From Clostridia bacterium (GTDB taxonomy: Bacteria; Bacillota; Clostridia; Oscillospirales; CAG-382), in assembly GCA_900757905.1 (NCBI GenBank), contig CAAEPN010000046.1, positions 1-6,044 on the forward strand: a stretch of 6,044 nt of DNA. Direction: 5' to 3'. The notes beneath the pieces are model-generated. The model was given only the letters and a program-made list of their open reading frames with translations. It was not told where the DNA came from and did no database searches. Positions 1-5,559 of the stretch are shown here, piece after piece. The translations under genes and the position numbers were made by a program. Position 1 is the stretch's first letter, and every line of letters begins with the position of its first letter.

Positions 1-29
1 ATATTACCACTTTCTTCCCCTTTTGTCAA
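1..29 (-). promoter_or_regulatory. Candidate sigma-A promoter leaving the window to the left
   Basis: Read on the minus strand, positions 29-24 give a perfect -35 hexamer TTGACA. A 17-bp spacer follows, then TAATAT at 6-1, which matches four of six bases of TATAAT. The bases just before the -10 read TGG, an extended -10 TGn motif. The start point and any gene would lie beyond the left edge, so the target is unknown. The surrounding DNA is extremely A/G-rich on this strand, which raises the chance of an accidental match, although the 17-bp spacing and TGn are in its favour. Confidence 0.45.
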
Positions 30-147
30 CCCCTTTTTACACTTTTTTCCCCTTTTTTCCTCTTTTTTTACCCTTTCTTTTCGACGTTTCGAGCTTTTTA
101 TCCCTTTTTTCTCGGTTTTTTGGGGTTTTGTGGGTTTTTGTCGGAAG
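11..147. other. T-rich, strongly strand-asymmetric tract
   Basis: From about 11 to 110 the plus strand is almost entirely T and C. By eye there are only six purines between 11 and 80, with C-runs at 17-20, 30-33, 49-52, 71-73 and 102-104 separated by T-runs. From 111 to 147 it changes to T with G-runs (GGGG, GGG). No gene can be supported here: the minus-strand reading frame across it encodes a Lys/Arg-rich low-complexity string with no family resemblance. Possible roles are a purine-rich untranslated leader or trailer on the minus strand, or simple-sequence drift. Confidence 0.6.
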
Positions 148-169
148 GGATGGCTGCGGTGCGATGATT

Positions 170-310
170 CGAGGTTTGCTAACCTCGGAACTTTTCTGAA
201 AGAAAAAAGCACGCGCAACGTGCTGCCCCGACAGGGGCAAACTTCCTGCTTATCAGGAAGTTCCCGAAAGGGAAACGTTTTTACGTTCTTTTTGCTTCTG
301 CAAAAAGAAC
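170..310. repeat. Left array of small perfect hairpins
   Basis: Six short inverted repeats stand nearly end to end: 170-187 (CGAGGTT, loop TGCT), 208-224 (AGCACG, 5-nt loop), 224-239 (TGCCCC, loop GACA), 240-262 (AACTTCCTG, 5-nt loop), 261-274 (TTCCC, loop GAAA) and 285-310 (GTTCTTTTTGC, loop TTCT, an 11-bp stem). Loops are 4-5 nt, as expected for RNA or cruciform hairpins. Several modules recur, in the same order, in the right flank at 5779-5849. The open frames here encode nothing recognisable, so I treat it as non-coding structured repeat DNA. It may belong to the same dispersed element as the repeat starting at 344. Confidence 0.75.
202..224 (-). terminator. Rho-independent terminator-like hairpin, minus direction
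   Basis: On the minus strand AGCACG (224-219) pairs with CGTGCT (213-208) around a 5-nt loop and is followed by TTTTTT-C (208-202), a canonical intrinsic terminator shape. It lies about 450 bp beyond the sigF stop codon and is the first hairpin with a U-run that I found downstream of that operon, so it could end a long sigF 3' trailer. It is also one module of the hairpin array, so its role may be as part of that element instead. Confidence 0.45.
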
Positions 311-343
311 CAAAAAGCAGCCGGGACTCCGTCCTGCGACCTC

Positions 344-503
344 GGTTCAAAACTCTATGGAAAAATATTTTTCGTGGCATTTCCTGCATTCGTCCCTAAA
401 CCGGTATATGGTACGACGCGCTTTTTCGGATGTTTTGAACCGCTGCGAAAGGGTTATTGTAGTACAGACGCAAGACTGATGTTTTTCGAAAACGGGATGC
501 CGC
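344..503. repeat. Dispersed repeat, copy 1 (direct repeat of 5894-6044)
   Basis: Positions 390-496 align without gaps to 5931-6037. I count about 10 mismatches in 107 columns, or about 91% identity. The match extends left through GGTTCAAAACTCTAT (344-358), with an extra 9 bp in this copy near 381-389. Within the element CGGTTCAAAAC (343-353) is an inverted repeat of GTTTTGAACCG (432-442), so the unit can fold into a large stem enclosing a smaller hairpin (TCGT at 390-393 with ACGA at 413-416). Open frames cross it, but their peptides show no family signature. No transposase or target-site duplication is visible. It could be a MITE-like element, a REP/ERIC-type repeat or a structured RNA. Confidence 0.75.
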
Positions 504-670
504 ACTGCAAGCTCGCTGAGGCGAATGTATCCGAAAAGGGTAGCTGCTCGTTATCTTTGTTGGGTGCGAATTCAAAACTGCTGTGCGTTGTTTGGTTGTT
601 TTGTTCGTTAACGATGTGGAGTGAATATCTTATTTCCTGTGCTGAAAGGAACAGAGCAAAAAGCAACATT
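504..670. other. sigF 3' trailer; no feature recognised
   Basis: No gene, terminator with a U-run or RNA could be supported between the dispersed repeat and the sigF stop codon. A 71-codon minus-strand frame (669 down to 454) starts 1 nt after the sigF stop. It has no Shine-Dalgarno sequence in the end of sigF, no recognisable product, and runs into the dispersed repeat, so I do not call it. A 10-bp palindrome TCGTTAACGA (605-614) is the only local symmetry of note. The dispersed repeat may extend into this stretch, but its second copy is cut off by the window edge and cannot be compared. Confidence 0.5.
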
Positions 671-1390
671 TTACGCAGAAAGCAATTTTCTCAATTCATC
701 TTTAATTCTCTTTTCCGCGCGTGAAACTTTGACTTGGGTCATTCCGAGGCGATCAGCGACCTCATTTTGCGTAAGGCCTTTATAATAGCGCATAAAGACG
801 ATGGTTTTATCGCGTTTTTCCAAGGCGCCGACGGCTTGGCGGAGAGCGATTTTTTCGGTCAGGTCGCCGAGGGTATTATCGGCGCAGATTTCCTCGACGC
901 TTAGGCCGTCCTCATCGCCGATCTTCTCCTGGAGGGACACGGTACCGCCGCAGGCTTCGAGCGCATACACGGCGTCGTCATATGAAACGCCGCTTGCTTC
1001 GCACAGCTCATGCAGCTTGGGTTCACGCACGTTTTGCTTGCAAAAAGTTTCTTTGGCATGCATGAGGATGACATAATTCCGTTTGGCCTCACGGCTGACC
1101 TTGATCAAACCGTCGTCGCGAAGGAAGCGTTTGATCTCTCCGCTGATAAGCGGCACGGCATAGGTGGAAAAAGCCGTCCCATAAGAAGGATCATAACCGC
1201 GCACGGCTTTTAAAAGTCCCATGCAGCCGATCTGCACCAAGTCCTCAAGGTCCTGACCGCGTCCCAAAAAACGCACGGCAATACTGCGCACAAGCGCAAG
1301 ATTTGCACGCACCAGCTCATCCTCAGCGCTTTTATCTCCGGTTTTGACGCGCTCCAAAAGAAGCGCATTTTCCGCCGCGCGACCGCTCAT
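671..1390 (-). CDS. sigF: RNA polymerase sporulation sigma factor F
   Basis: Sigma-F is the first forespore-specific sigma factor. It is held inactive by SpoIIAB until SpoIIAA releases it, then directs early forespore transcription. The 239-residue product shows a complete sigma-70-type layout. Region 2 spans about residues 29-95, with conserved NLALVRSIAVRFL, DLVQIGCMGLLKAV and FSTYAVPLISGEIKRFLRDD. Region 3 is about 96-145. A region 4.2 helix-turn-helix lies at about 206-230 (LTQNEVADRLGMTQVKVSR). The STYAVP...GEIKRFLRDDG and QVxVSRxEK signatures match sigma-F more than sigma-G, and the upstream spoIIAA-spoIIAB genes settle the assignment. Its start overlaps the spoIIAB stop by 4 nt (ATGA), implying translational coupling. 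The Shine-Dalgarno AAGG sits unusually close to the start (about 4 nt). No spoVA genes follow; non-coding repeat DNA does. Confidence 0.96.
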   Translation of the reverse strand: MSGRAAENALLLERVKTGDKSAEDELVRANLALVRSIAVRFLGRGQDLEDLVQIGCMGLLKAVRGYDPSYGTAFSTYAVPLISGEIKRFLRDDGLIKVSREAKRNYVILMHAKETFCKQNVREPKLHELCEASGVSYDDAVYALEACGGTVSLQEKIGDEDGLSVEEICADNTLGDLTEKIALRQAVGALEKRDKTIVFMRYYKGLTQNEVADRLGMTQVKVSRAEKRIKDELRKLLSA

Positions 1391-1920
1391 TCGTCCTTGC
1401 CTATGTATTTTTTAAGAGTGACGGTCGTACCGCGGCCTTTTTGGGAACGCACCTTTAATTTATCCGTAAAGCACTGCATGATCGAAAATCCCATACCGCT
1501 GCGTTCCTCGCTGTTCGCACCGGAATACATGGGCTGCATGGCAAGATCCACGTCGTCGATGCCGCAGCCGTAATCGCGGACGGTGACGCTTAAAAGGCCG
1601 TCGTCAAAATATTCGGCTTTTAAGAGAATTTTCTTCTTTCGTTCGTCGGTTTCGCCGGCATAGGCGTGAACGATACAGTTGGTAACGGCTTCGGAAATGG
1701 CGGTTTTCATATCGCAAAGTTCTTCCACGGTCGGGTCGAGCTGCGCGCAAAAACTCGCGATGATACCGCGCGTAAGACCTTCATTGACCGATTTTGCCGG
1801 GAGCGTACAGGTAAAGAAATTCATTCTCTTCCTTCTTATTATAGGCGCTTTTGCTGCTTTGTCGGAAAGTTTTTCCGTATTTACCGGAATTTCGGTTTCC
1901 GGGAACTGCACATAAGTCAT
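1387..1920 (-). CDS. spoIIAB: Anti-sigma-F factor / serine kinase SpoIIAB
   Basis: SpoIIAB is a GHKL-fold protein kinase that binds and inhibits sigma-F and phosphorylates SpoIIAA. The 177-residue frame contains the N-box SEAVTN (Glu77, Asn81), the G1 box RDYGCGI (Asp116, Gly118, Gly120) and the G2 box ERSGMGF (Gly142-Gly144). Arg51 in NEGLTRGIIASF aligns with the B. subtilis Arg20 that contacts its partners. The recognisable family sequence begins at Met33 (MNFFTC); B. subtilis SpoIIAB is about 146 residues, so the first 32 residues are extra. The outer start at 1920 lies 2 nt after the spoIIAA stop with AGAGG upstream. An inner ATG at 1824 has its own AAGGAAGAG at 6-nt spacing and would give 145 residues. 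I keep the longer frame but the inner start is a serious alternative. Its 3' end overlaps sigF by ATGA. Confidence 0.93.
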   Translation of the reverse strand: MTYVQFPETEIPVNTEKLSDKAAKAPIIRRKRMNFFTCTLPAKSVNEGLTRGIIASFCAQLDPTVEELCDMKTAISEAVTNCIVHAYAGETDERKKKILLKAEYFDDGLLSVTVRDYGCGIDDVDLAMQPMYSGANSEERSGMGFSIMQCFTDKLKVRSQKGRGTTVTLKKYIGKDE

Positions 1921-1922
1921 TT

Positions 1923-2276
1923 TTACATTCCTCTCTTTTGATCGTCTGTTTCTTTATTTTGCTCAGAGGTACGGATGATGCGGATCAACTTGTCCACACC
2001 GGCCATGGCCAGAATCTTCTCGATACGCACCGACGGATTTTTAATAAACATTTTTGCGCCGATCTCCTGCAGGCGGCGATAGCGCCCTAAGACCAATCCC
2101 AAGCCGGAGCTATCCATAAAATCGATGTCACTAAGCTCCAACACCAACGATTTCGGACGCGTTTCGGCAATCATATTATCGAGATTTTCGCGTATTTCGG
2201 CGGCGCTGTGGTGGTCGATCTCACCGTCTAAGCGAACGATAAGTCCCTCCGGCGCGCTGTATGCTTTCATCTTCAT
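1923..2276 (-). CDS. spoIIAA: Anti-sigma-F factor antagonist SpoIIAA
   Basis: SpoIIAA is a single STAS-domain protein. When dephosphorylated in the forespore by SpoIIE it binds SpoIIAB and frees sigma-F. The 117-residue product has the family pattern throughout: an early LDGEIDHHSA strand-turn (17-25), then LVLELSDIDFMDSSGLGLVL (44-63), where Ser56 in the DSSGLG loop corresponds to the phosphorylated Ser58 of B. subtilis. The end is charged and glutamine-rich (TSEQNKETDDQKRGM). It is the first gene of the three-gene operon. The start at 2276 is chosen because AGGA lies 7 nt upstream; a second ATG two codons in (2270) would leave a spacing of about 13 nt. Generic STAS antagonists such as RsbV look similar, but the following spoIIAB and sigF make SpoIIAA the clear reading. 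Confidence 0.95.
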   Translation of the reverse strand: MKMKAYSAPEGLIVRLDGEIDHHSAAEIRENLDNMIAETRPKSLVLELSDIDFMDSSGLGLVLGRYRRLQEIGAKMFIKNPSVRIEKILAMAGVDKLIRIIRTSEQNKETDDQKRGM

Positions 2277-2329
2277 GAAATATTCCTTTCTTTTTCCTTT
2301 GGTTTGGCACAGCTTGTCTTTTTTCTTTC

Positions 2330-2363
2330 ATTATAACGTTGCAGCCGTGCAAAAAAAGTCGAA
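2330..2363 (-). promoter_or_regulatory. Candidate promoter of the spoIIAA-spoIIAB-sigF operon
   Basis: On the minus strand a perfect TATAAT (2335-2330) stands about 54 bp upstream of the spoIIAA start. There is no good TTGACA at 17 bp; the region where it would lie is a T-run. Overlapping it, the plus strand at 2357-2363 reads AGTCGAA, one base away from the Spo0A box TGTCGAA. A -10 without a -35, plus an overlapping Spo0A site, resembles the Spo0A-activated sigma-A promoter type known from spoIIG. In B. subtilis spoIIA instead uses sigma-H, and I found no convincing sigma-H elements here. This is inference from weak motifs. Confidence 0.35.
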
Positions 2364-2408
2364 ATATGCCCTCCCTCGGATATTTTTCAAGAATACCGCT
2401 TTTTCAAT

Positions 2409-2437
2409 GCATAGTTTTTCCAAAGCAGGCAAAACTA
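2409..2437 (+). promoter_or_regulatory. Sigma-F-type forespore promoter of the germination operon
   Basis: GCATA at 2409-2413 matches the sigma-F -35 (GYATA/GHATA). After 14 bp, GGCAAAACTA at 2428-2437 matches every defined base of the sigma-F -10 (GGnnAnAnTA). The expected start is near 2444, giving a leader of about 30 nt that contains the GGGAGG ribosome binding site at 2461-2466. The related sigma-G could also use it: taking AAAACTA as the -10 leaves a 17-bp spacer, but that -10 fits CATnHTA less well. The target is a spore germination operon, exactly the class of gene transcribed in the forespore. Confidence 0.65.
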
Positions 2438-2440
2438 TGC
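2409..2440. promoter_or_regulatory. Perfect 10-bp inverted repeat spanning the forespore promoter
   Basis: GCATAGTTTT (2409-2418) and AAAACTATGC (2431-2440) are exact reverse complements separated by 12 bp. The left arm contains the -35 element and the right arm contains the end of the -10, so a dimeric DNA-binding protein on this site would cover the promoter. There is no T-run after it on either strand, so it is not an intrinsic terminator. It ends before the expected transcript start, so it would not form an RNA hairpin from this promoter. An operator is the simplest reading, with no regulator identified. Confidence 0.5.
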
Positions 2441-2473
2441 GTGATACACAAGAAAAATCCGGGAGGAAACGTC

Positions 2474-3895
2474 ATGATAAGCGGAATTTCGGCAGACGGC
2501 ATATGTGAAAAGTTAAAAAGCACCTTTGACAAGTGCGGTGATTTCAACCTGCGGCCGGTCTTATGTGCCGGCAAAGCGGTCTATCTTGCCAACATCGGCA
2601 ACTTTTCCGGCAGAACGTATATCACCGAAAGCGTCGTCAAGCCGCTTATTGCCGCCGACGCGCCGCCGGACGACGACACTGCGTTCGAGGGCATTTTATG
2701 CTCCTCTGAGGCCGAAGTCCTCTCCGACTATGAAGCCATCTGCCAAAAAGTGCTTGCCGGAAGCGCGGTAGTCTTTACGGACATTCCGGAGGGTGTGAGC
2801 GCCTATGCGGCGTCGGCACGCAATGACCCGTCGCGCTCGGTGGGAGAACCGGAAAACGAAGTGGTGGTACGCGGTCCGCGCGAGGGCTTTATCGAAAAAG
2901 CCGAGGACAACGTAGCGCTGCTTCGCAAAAGGCTGCGCACGCCGGCCATGAAAGTATTGGATACCACGCTCGGAAAATATTCCGAGACGTCGGTCAAGGT
3001 GCTTTATTTGGAAAATGTGGCCGACAGCGCGCTGGTGGACGACATCCTGCGGCGGCTCTCGGAAATCAAACTCGATTCGGTCATGGATTCCGGCTACATC
3101 GAGCAGTTTCTCACCGACGGCGCACCGCGGCTGTTTATCGAGGTCGGCAACAGCGAAAAGCCGGACAAGGTAGCGGCCAAGCTTGCCGAGGGCCGGGTAG
3201 CCATCATCTGTGACGGAAGTCCGGTGGTGCTAACGGTGCCGTATCTGTTTGTAGAAAGCCTGCAATCGGCCGAGGATTATCTCAAAACGCCGTATTATGC
3301 GACGTTTGTACGCATTGTGCGCTTTCTCAGCATGCTCATTTCGCTCTATCTTCCGGCGTTTTACATCGCCGTTATGGAACACCACAAAAACGCCGTGCCC
3401 TCCGGTATTTACGCCGCCATGACCGGCGCAAGGCGCGACATTCCGTTCAGTTTGTTCGGAGAGCTTGTGGTGATACTTCTCATTTTCGAATTTATCCGTG
3501 AGGTCGGTGTGCGCATGCCGGGCGCGGTAGGCGACGCGGTGAGCATTGTGGGCGGCCTTATCTTAGGCGACGCGGCCATTTCGGCCGGAATCTCCAGCGC
3601 GCCGGTCATCATGGTGGCCGCCTTAACGGCTATCTGCACCTTTATTCTGCCGCCGTATATGAACAGCGCCGTGTTAGTGCGGTTTATGAATCTTATCGCG
3701 GCACGGCTGTTCGGCGTAGTCGGCATTGCCTTTGCCGTAACGCTTTTGGTCGTGCATTTATGCGGAAAAACGTCCTTTGGCGTGCCGTATATGAAGCCGT
3801 TCTGTCCGCTAAGCCTTGCCGGATTAAACGACACACTCTTCATGCGTCCGAAAAAGGCGCTGGGCAACGCGTCGCGGGAATTGGAGGATTCGTAA
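2474..3895 (+). CDS. gerA: GerA-family spore germination receptor, A subunit
   Basis: A subunits of GerA-type receptors sit in the spore inner membrane and, with B and C subunits, respond to nutrient germinants. The frame is open further upstream, but ATG 2474 follows GGGAGG by 7 nt, giving 473 residues, near the B. subtilis GerAA length of 482. A long soluble N-terminal part (about 1-275) carries family marks: RGPREGFIE (133-141) and RVAIICDGSPVVLTVPYLF (241-259). The C-terminal membrane part has helices at about 281-301, 326-342, 351-372, 375-394 and 405-428, with GVRMPGAVGDAVSIVGGLILGDAA (345-368) and the closing FGVPYMKPFCPL (435-446) typical of the family. It is first in a three-gene operon; its stop codon directly abuts the next start. 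Spore germination rather than SpoVAF is favoured by the following GerC-like and GerB-like genes. Germinant specificity cannot be read. Confidence 0.92.
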   Translation: MISGISADGICEKLKSTFDKCGDFNLRPVLCAGKAVYLANIGNFSGRTYITESVVKPLIAADAPPDDDTAFEGILCSSEAEVLSDYEAICQKVLAGSAVVFTDIPEGVSAYAASARNDPSRSVGEPENEVVVRGPREGFIEKAEDNVALLRKRLRTPAMKVLDTTLGKYSETSVKVLYLENVADSALVDDILRRLSEIKLDSVMDSGYIEQFLTDGAPRLFIEVGNSEKPDKVAAKLAEGRVAIICDGSPVVLTVPYLFVESLQSAEDYLKTPYYATFVRIVRFLSMLISLYLPAFYIAVMEHHKNAVPSGIYAAMTGARRDIPFSLFGELVVILLIFEFIREVGVRMPGAVGDAVSIVGGLILGDAAISAGISSAPVIMVAALTAICTFILPPYMNSAVLVRFMNLIAARLFGVVGIAFAVTLLVVHLCGKTSFGVPYMKPFCPLSLAGLNDTLFMRPKKALGNASRELEDS

Positions 3896-4489
3896 ATGAC
3901 AAGCGGTGAAAAAATCAAAATGACAGCAGTCTTATGCCTGTTTTTCGCAGTCCTTACCCTTGGCGGCTGTTCGTCGGGCGGCACAGCCTCCGAAAACACA
4001 ACATTTTATGTATATGAAATCGAGCTTGACAAGGATGACGGCGGCTTCCGGTTATATGTGACCGGCGAGCCGGAGGATGAATTCTTAGACGGTTCGGGAA
4101 AAGCGGGCGCTGCCGAAAGCTCGAAAGGCTCGGAAAAATCTGACTCCTCCGAAAATGCGAAAGATTCAGAAAACGCGTCGGACGGCACGCAGGGCGGCAG
4201 AGCCGGCTATGGCACAGGCGAAAAAAATGCCGCCGGACAGGCGGATTCGGGAGAAAAAACGCAAGCCGGCCGCACGCTCGTATACGGAGGAAAAACGCCG
4301 GGCGCGGCTTTTGACGCCTTTTTCGCCGACAATCCGGATGTTTACACTGGCACTTTAAAGAATTACGTTTGGGGCGACTCACTCACCGGCGAAGACCGTT
4401 TTGCGGCAGTCTTATATATAGTCGATTCGCCGTCGCTGCCGTTAAAGATACTTGTTCGCGGAGAACGCAAAAGCGAGGGAAATTCATGA
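3896..4489 (+). CDS. Short GerC-like lipoprotein of the germination receptor operon
   Basis: This predicted lipoprotein has a charged start, a hydrophobic stretch (9-22) and the lipobox LGGC with lipidated Cys25. After it comes a strand-like FYVYEIELDKDDGGFRLYVTGEP (37-59), then a Ser/Glu/Lys/Gly-rich low-complexity linker (about 64-125), then TPGAAFDAFFADNPDVYTGTLKNYVWGDSLTGEDRFAAVLYIVDSPSLPLKILV (134-187). The two conserved-looking parts resemble GerC domain 1: a signal-like start, a 'G.t..eAf..l' segment, then the 'gH.k.iviGe' and 'l.R.p.l.l.v.v' region. GerC proteins are usually around 370-400 residues with three domains; this one is 197, so domains 2 and 3 appear absent. The position between A-like and B-like subunits supports a GerC role. 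Start: GGAGG at 3883-3887, 8-nt spacing. The stop overlaps the next gene (ATGA), with no sign of frameshift. Homology is judged by eye and is tentative. Confidence 0.72.
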   Translation: MTSGEKIKMTAVLCLFFAVLTLGGCSSGGTASENTTFYVYEIELDKDDGGFRLYVTGEPEDEFLDGSGKAGAAESSKGSEKSDSSENAKDSENASDGTQGGRAGYGTGEKNAAGQADSGEKTQAGRTLVYGGKTPGAAFDAFFADNPDVYTGTLKNYVWGDSLTGEDRFAAVLYIVDSPSLPLKILVRGERKSEGNS

Positions 4490-5559
4490 AAAAAACGCGC
4501 AAGAGCCGAAATCAGTCCGTATCCTATGCGCTTGTCACATTTGCCTATCTATATGCCGGAACGGTTCTTCGCAAGCCGTTTTACGCAAGCGGTGTACCGA
4601 TCCTCGGCTTTTTGGTATGCAGCGCCGCAGTGCTTGCGTTTTCCTACCTTTTTGCCCGGTATTTTGCCGGGCATACCGACCGCGGCACACGCGCTCCGTC
4701 CGGGATACTTGCCGCAAGCGTCTGTGTATGCGCCGTGATCTTCGGCGCGTCCATGATTGTGCGCTTTCTCTTGTCGCTATCCTATTTTTCCGCCGACTAT
4801 GGAACGCCGTTTGTGGTGATATGCGCAGGAGTCGGCTGCATCGGCTGTGCGCTTTTCTGTGCATCGCGCGGAAGGTTGAACGTGAGCGGTTTTGCGTTTT
4901 TGACGGCAATTCCGTTTGCAATATGGACGTTTGCCGGTTTTTTTGCCTTTTTTGAAACAAAAAGAGCTTTTCCGATCCATGCGCCGCTTGAGGGACTTAC
5001 CGCCTCGGGGTTGGTTCCGCTTTTGGCGGAAACGGCGTATATATGCCTGGACATCGTCTTTTTGGCGGTGGTCTTATGCGACAAGGAGAGCGACGAAACG
5101 CGAAAGATCGCGCCGCACGCCTTCTTTCACGGTGCGGTCATGTTTGTTCTCGCCTCCGGAGCGACCCTTTTCAAAAACCTGTTATTATTCGGCGAACGTT
5201 TAGCGTCAGCAGCCGCCAATCCGGATCTTGCCGCCATACGGCTTATGCCGCTTTTCGATCTGCCGGAAATCAGCGTTTTTATGGGAACGTTCGCCGTGAC
5301 CGTCAAGATAAGCGTTTATCTTGCATGCTGCATGTATCTGTTAAAGAATGCGTTCGGTACGAAATACCGGCATACGGCGGTATGCGGTACGTTTGCGGTC
5401 GCGCTCGGTCTTGCCGGAACGGCATTTTACTTTTTGCGGCAGAACGGAGCTTGGTCCGGACTCGATTATGCTGTGCTCTTTCTCTTTTGCATAGCAGCGC
5501 TTTTCTGTTTTCCGGTCTATGCGGTGCGGCAGCTGCCGCAAAATGCAGGGCAGCCATAA
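4486..5559 (+). CDS. GerB-family spore germination permease-like protein
   Basis: B subunits of GerA-type receptors are APC-superfamily membrane proteins that take part in germinant recognition. This 357-residue product shows ten hydrophobic segments at about 11-28, 37-60, 76-100, 107-126, 133-156, 174-198, 211-235, 260-287, 296-317 and 326-347, the expected size and topology for GerB. The segment MPLFDLPEISVFMGTFAVTVKISVYLACCMYLLKN (254-288) resembles the conserved late helix of GerB permeases, and LFGERLASAAANP (234-246) fits the loop before it. The N-terminus is otherwise divergent and no germinant-binding residues can be named. ATG 4486 is chosen because GAGGG (4475-4479) lies 6 nt upstream and ATGA overlaps the previous stop; the open frame extends further upstream inside the lipoprotein gene. 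Last gene of the operon; no U-run terminator follows on the plus strand. Confidence 0.75.
   Translation: MKKTRKSRNQSVSYALVTFAYLYAGTVLRKPFYASGVPILGFLVCSAAVLAFSYLFARYFAGHTDRGTRAPSGILAASVCVCAVIFGASMIVRFLLSLSYFSADYGTPFVVICAGVGCIGCALFCASRGRLNVSGFAFLTAIPFAIWTFAGFFAFFETKRAFPIHAPLEGLTASGLVPLLAETAYICLDIVFLAVVLCDKESDETRKIAPHAFFHGAVMFVLASGATLFKNLLLFGERLASAAANPDLAAIRLMPLFDLPEISVFMGTFAVTVKISVYLACCMYLLKNAFGTKYRHTAVCGTFAVALGLAGTAFYFLRQNGAWSGLDYAVLFLFCIAALFCFPVYAVRQLPQNAGQP

Noticed and set aside
37..240. Minus-strand frame encoding a Lys/Arg-rich 67-residue peptide
   Set aside because: The composition simply reflects the A/G-rich tract; there is no family resemblance and it overlaps the hairpin array.
170..310. 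CRISPR array
   Set aside because: The repeated units are different hairpins without constant repeats or regular spacers.
344..353. GGTTCAAAAC as a tRNA T-arm
   Set aside because: It resembles the GGTTCRA motif, but there is no matching T-stem partner, acceptor or anticodon arm around it.
605..614. Palindrome TCGTTAACGA downstream of sigF
   Set aside because: A single 10-bp palindrome without a loop, promoter or second copy; expected occasionally by chance.
454..669. 71-codon minus-strand frame starting 1 nt after the sigF stop
   Set aside because: It has no ribosome binding site and no recognisable protein, and it reads into the dispersed repeat, so it is probably an accidental frame.
374..724. 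Plus-strand 116-codon frame
   Set aside because: It runs across the repeat and into the 3' end of sigF on the other strand, with no family features; a shadow frame.
2339..2473. Upstream 45-codon extension of the GerA-like frame
   Set aside because: It would cover the promoter, and ATG 2474 has GGGAGG at ideal spacing and gives the usual family length.
3409..3999. Long minus-strand frame antisense to the GerA-like gene
   Set aside because: The plus-strand gene is strongly supported by family motifs; the antisense frame encodes nothing recognisable and results from codon bias.
4369..4485. Upstream 39-codon extension of the GerB-like frame
   Set aside because: It lies inside the lipoprotein gene, and ATG 4486 has a good ribosome binding site and a coupled ATGA overlap.
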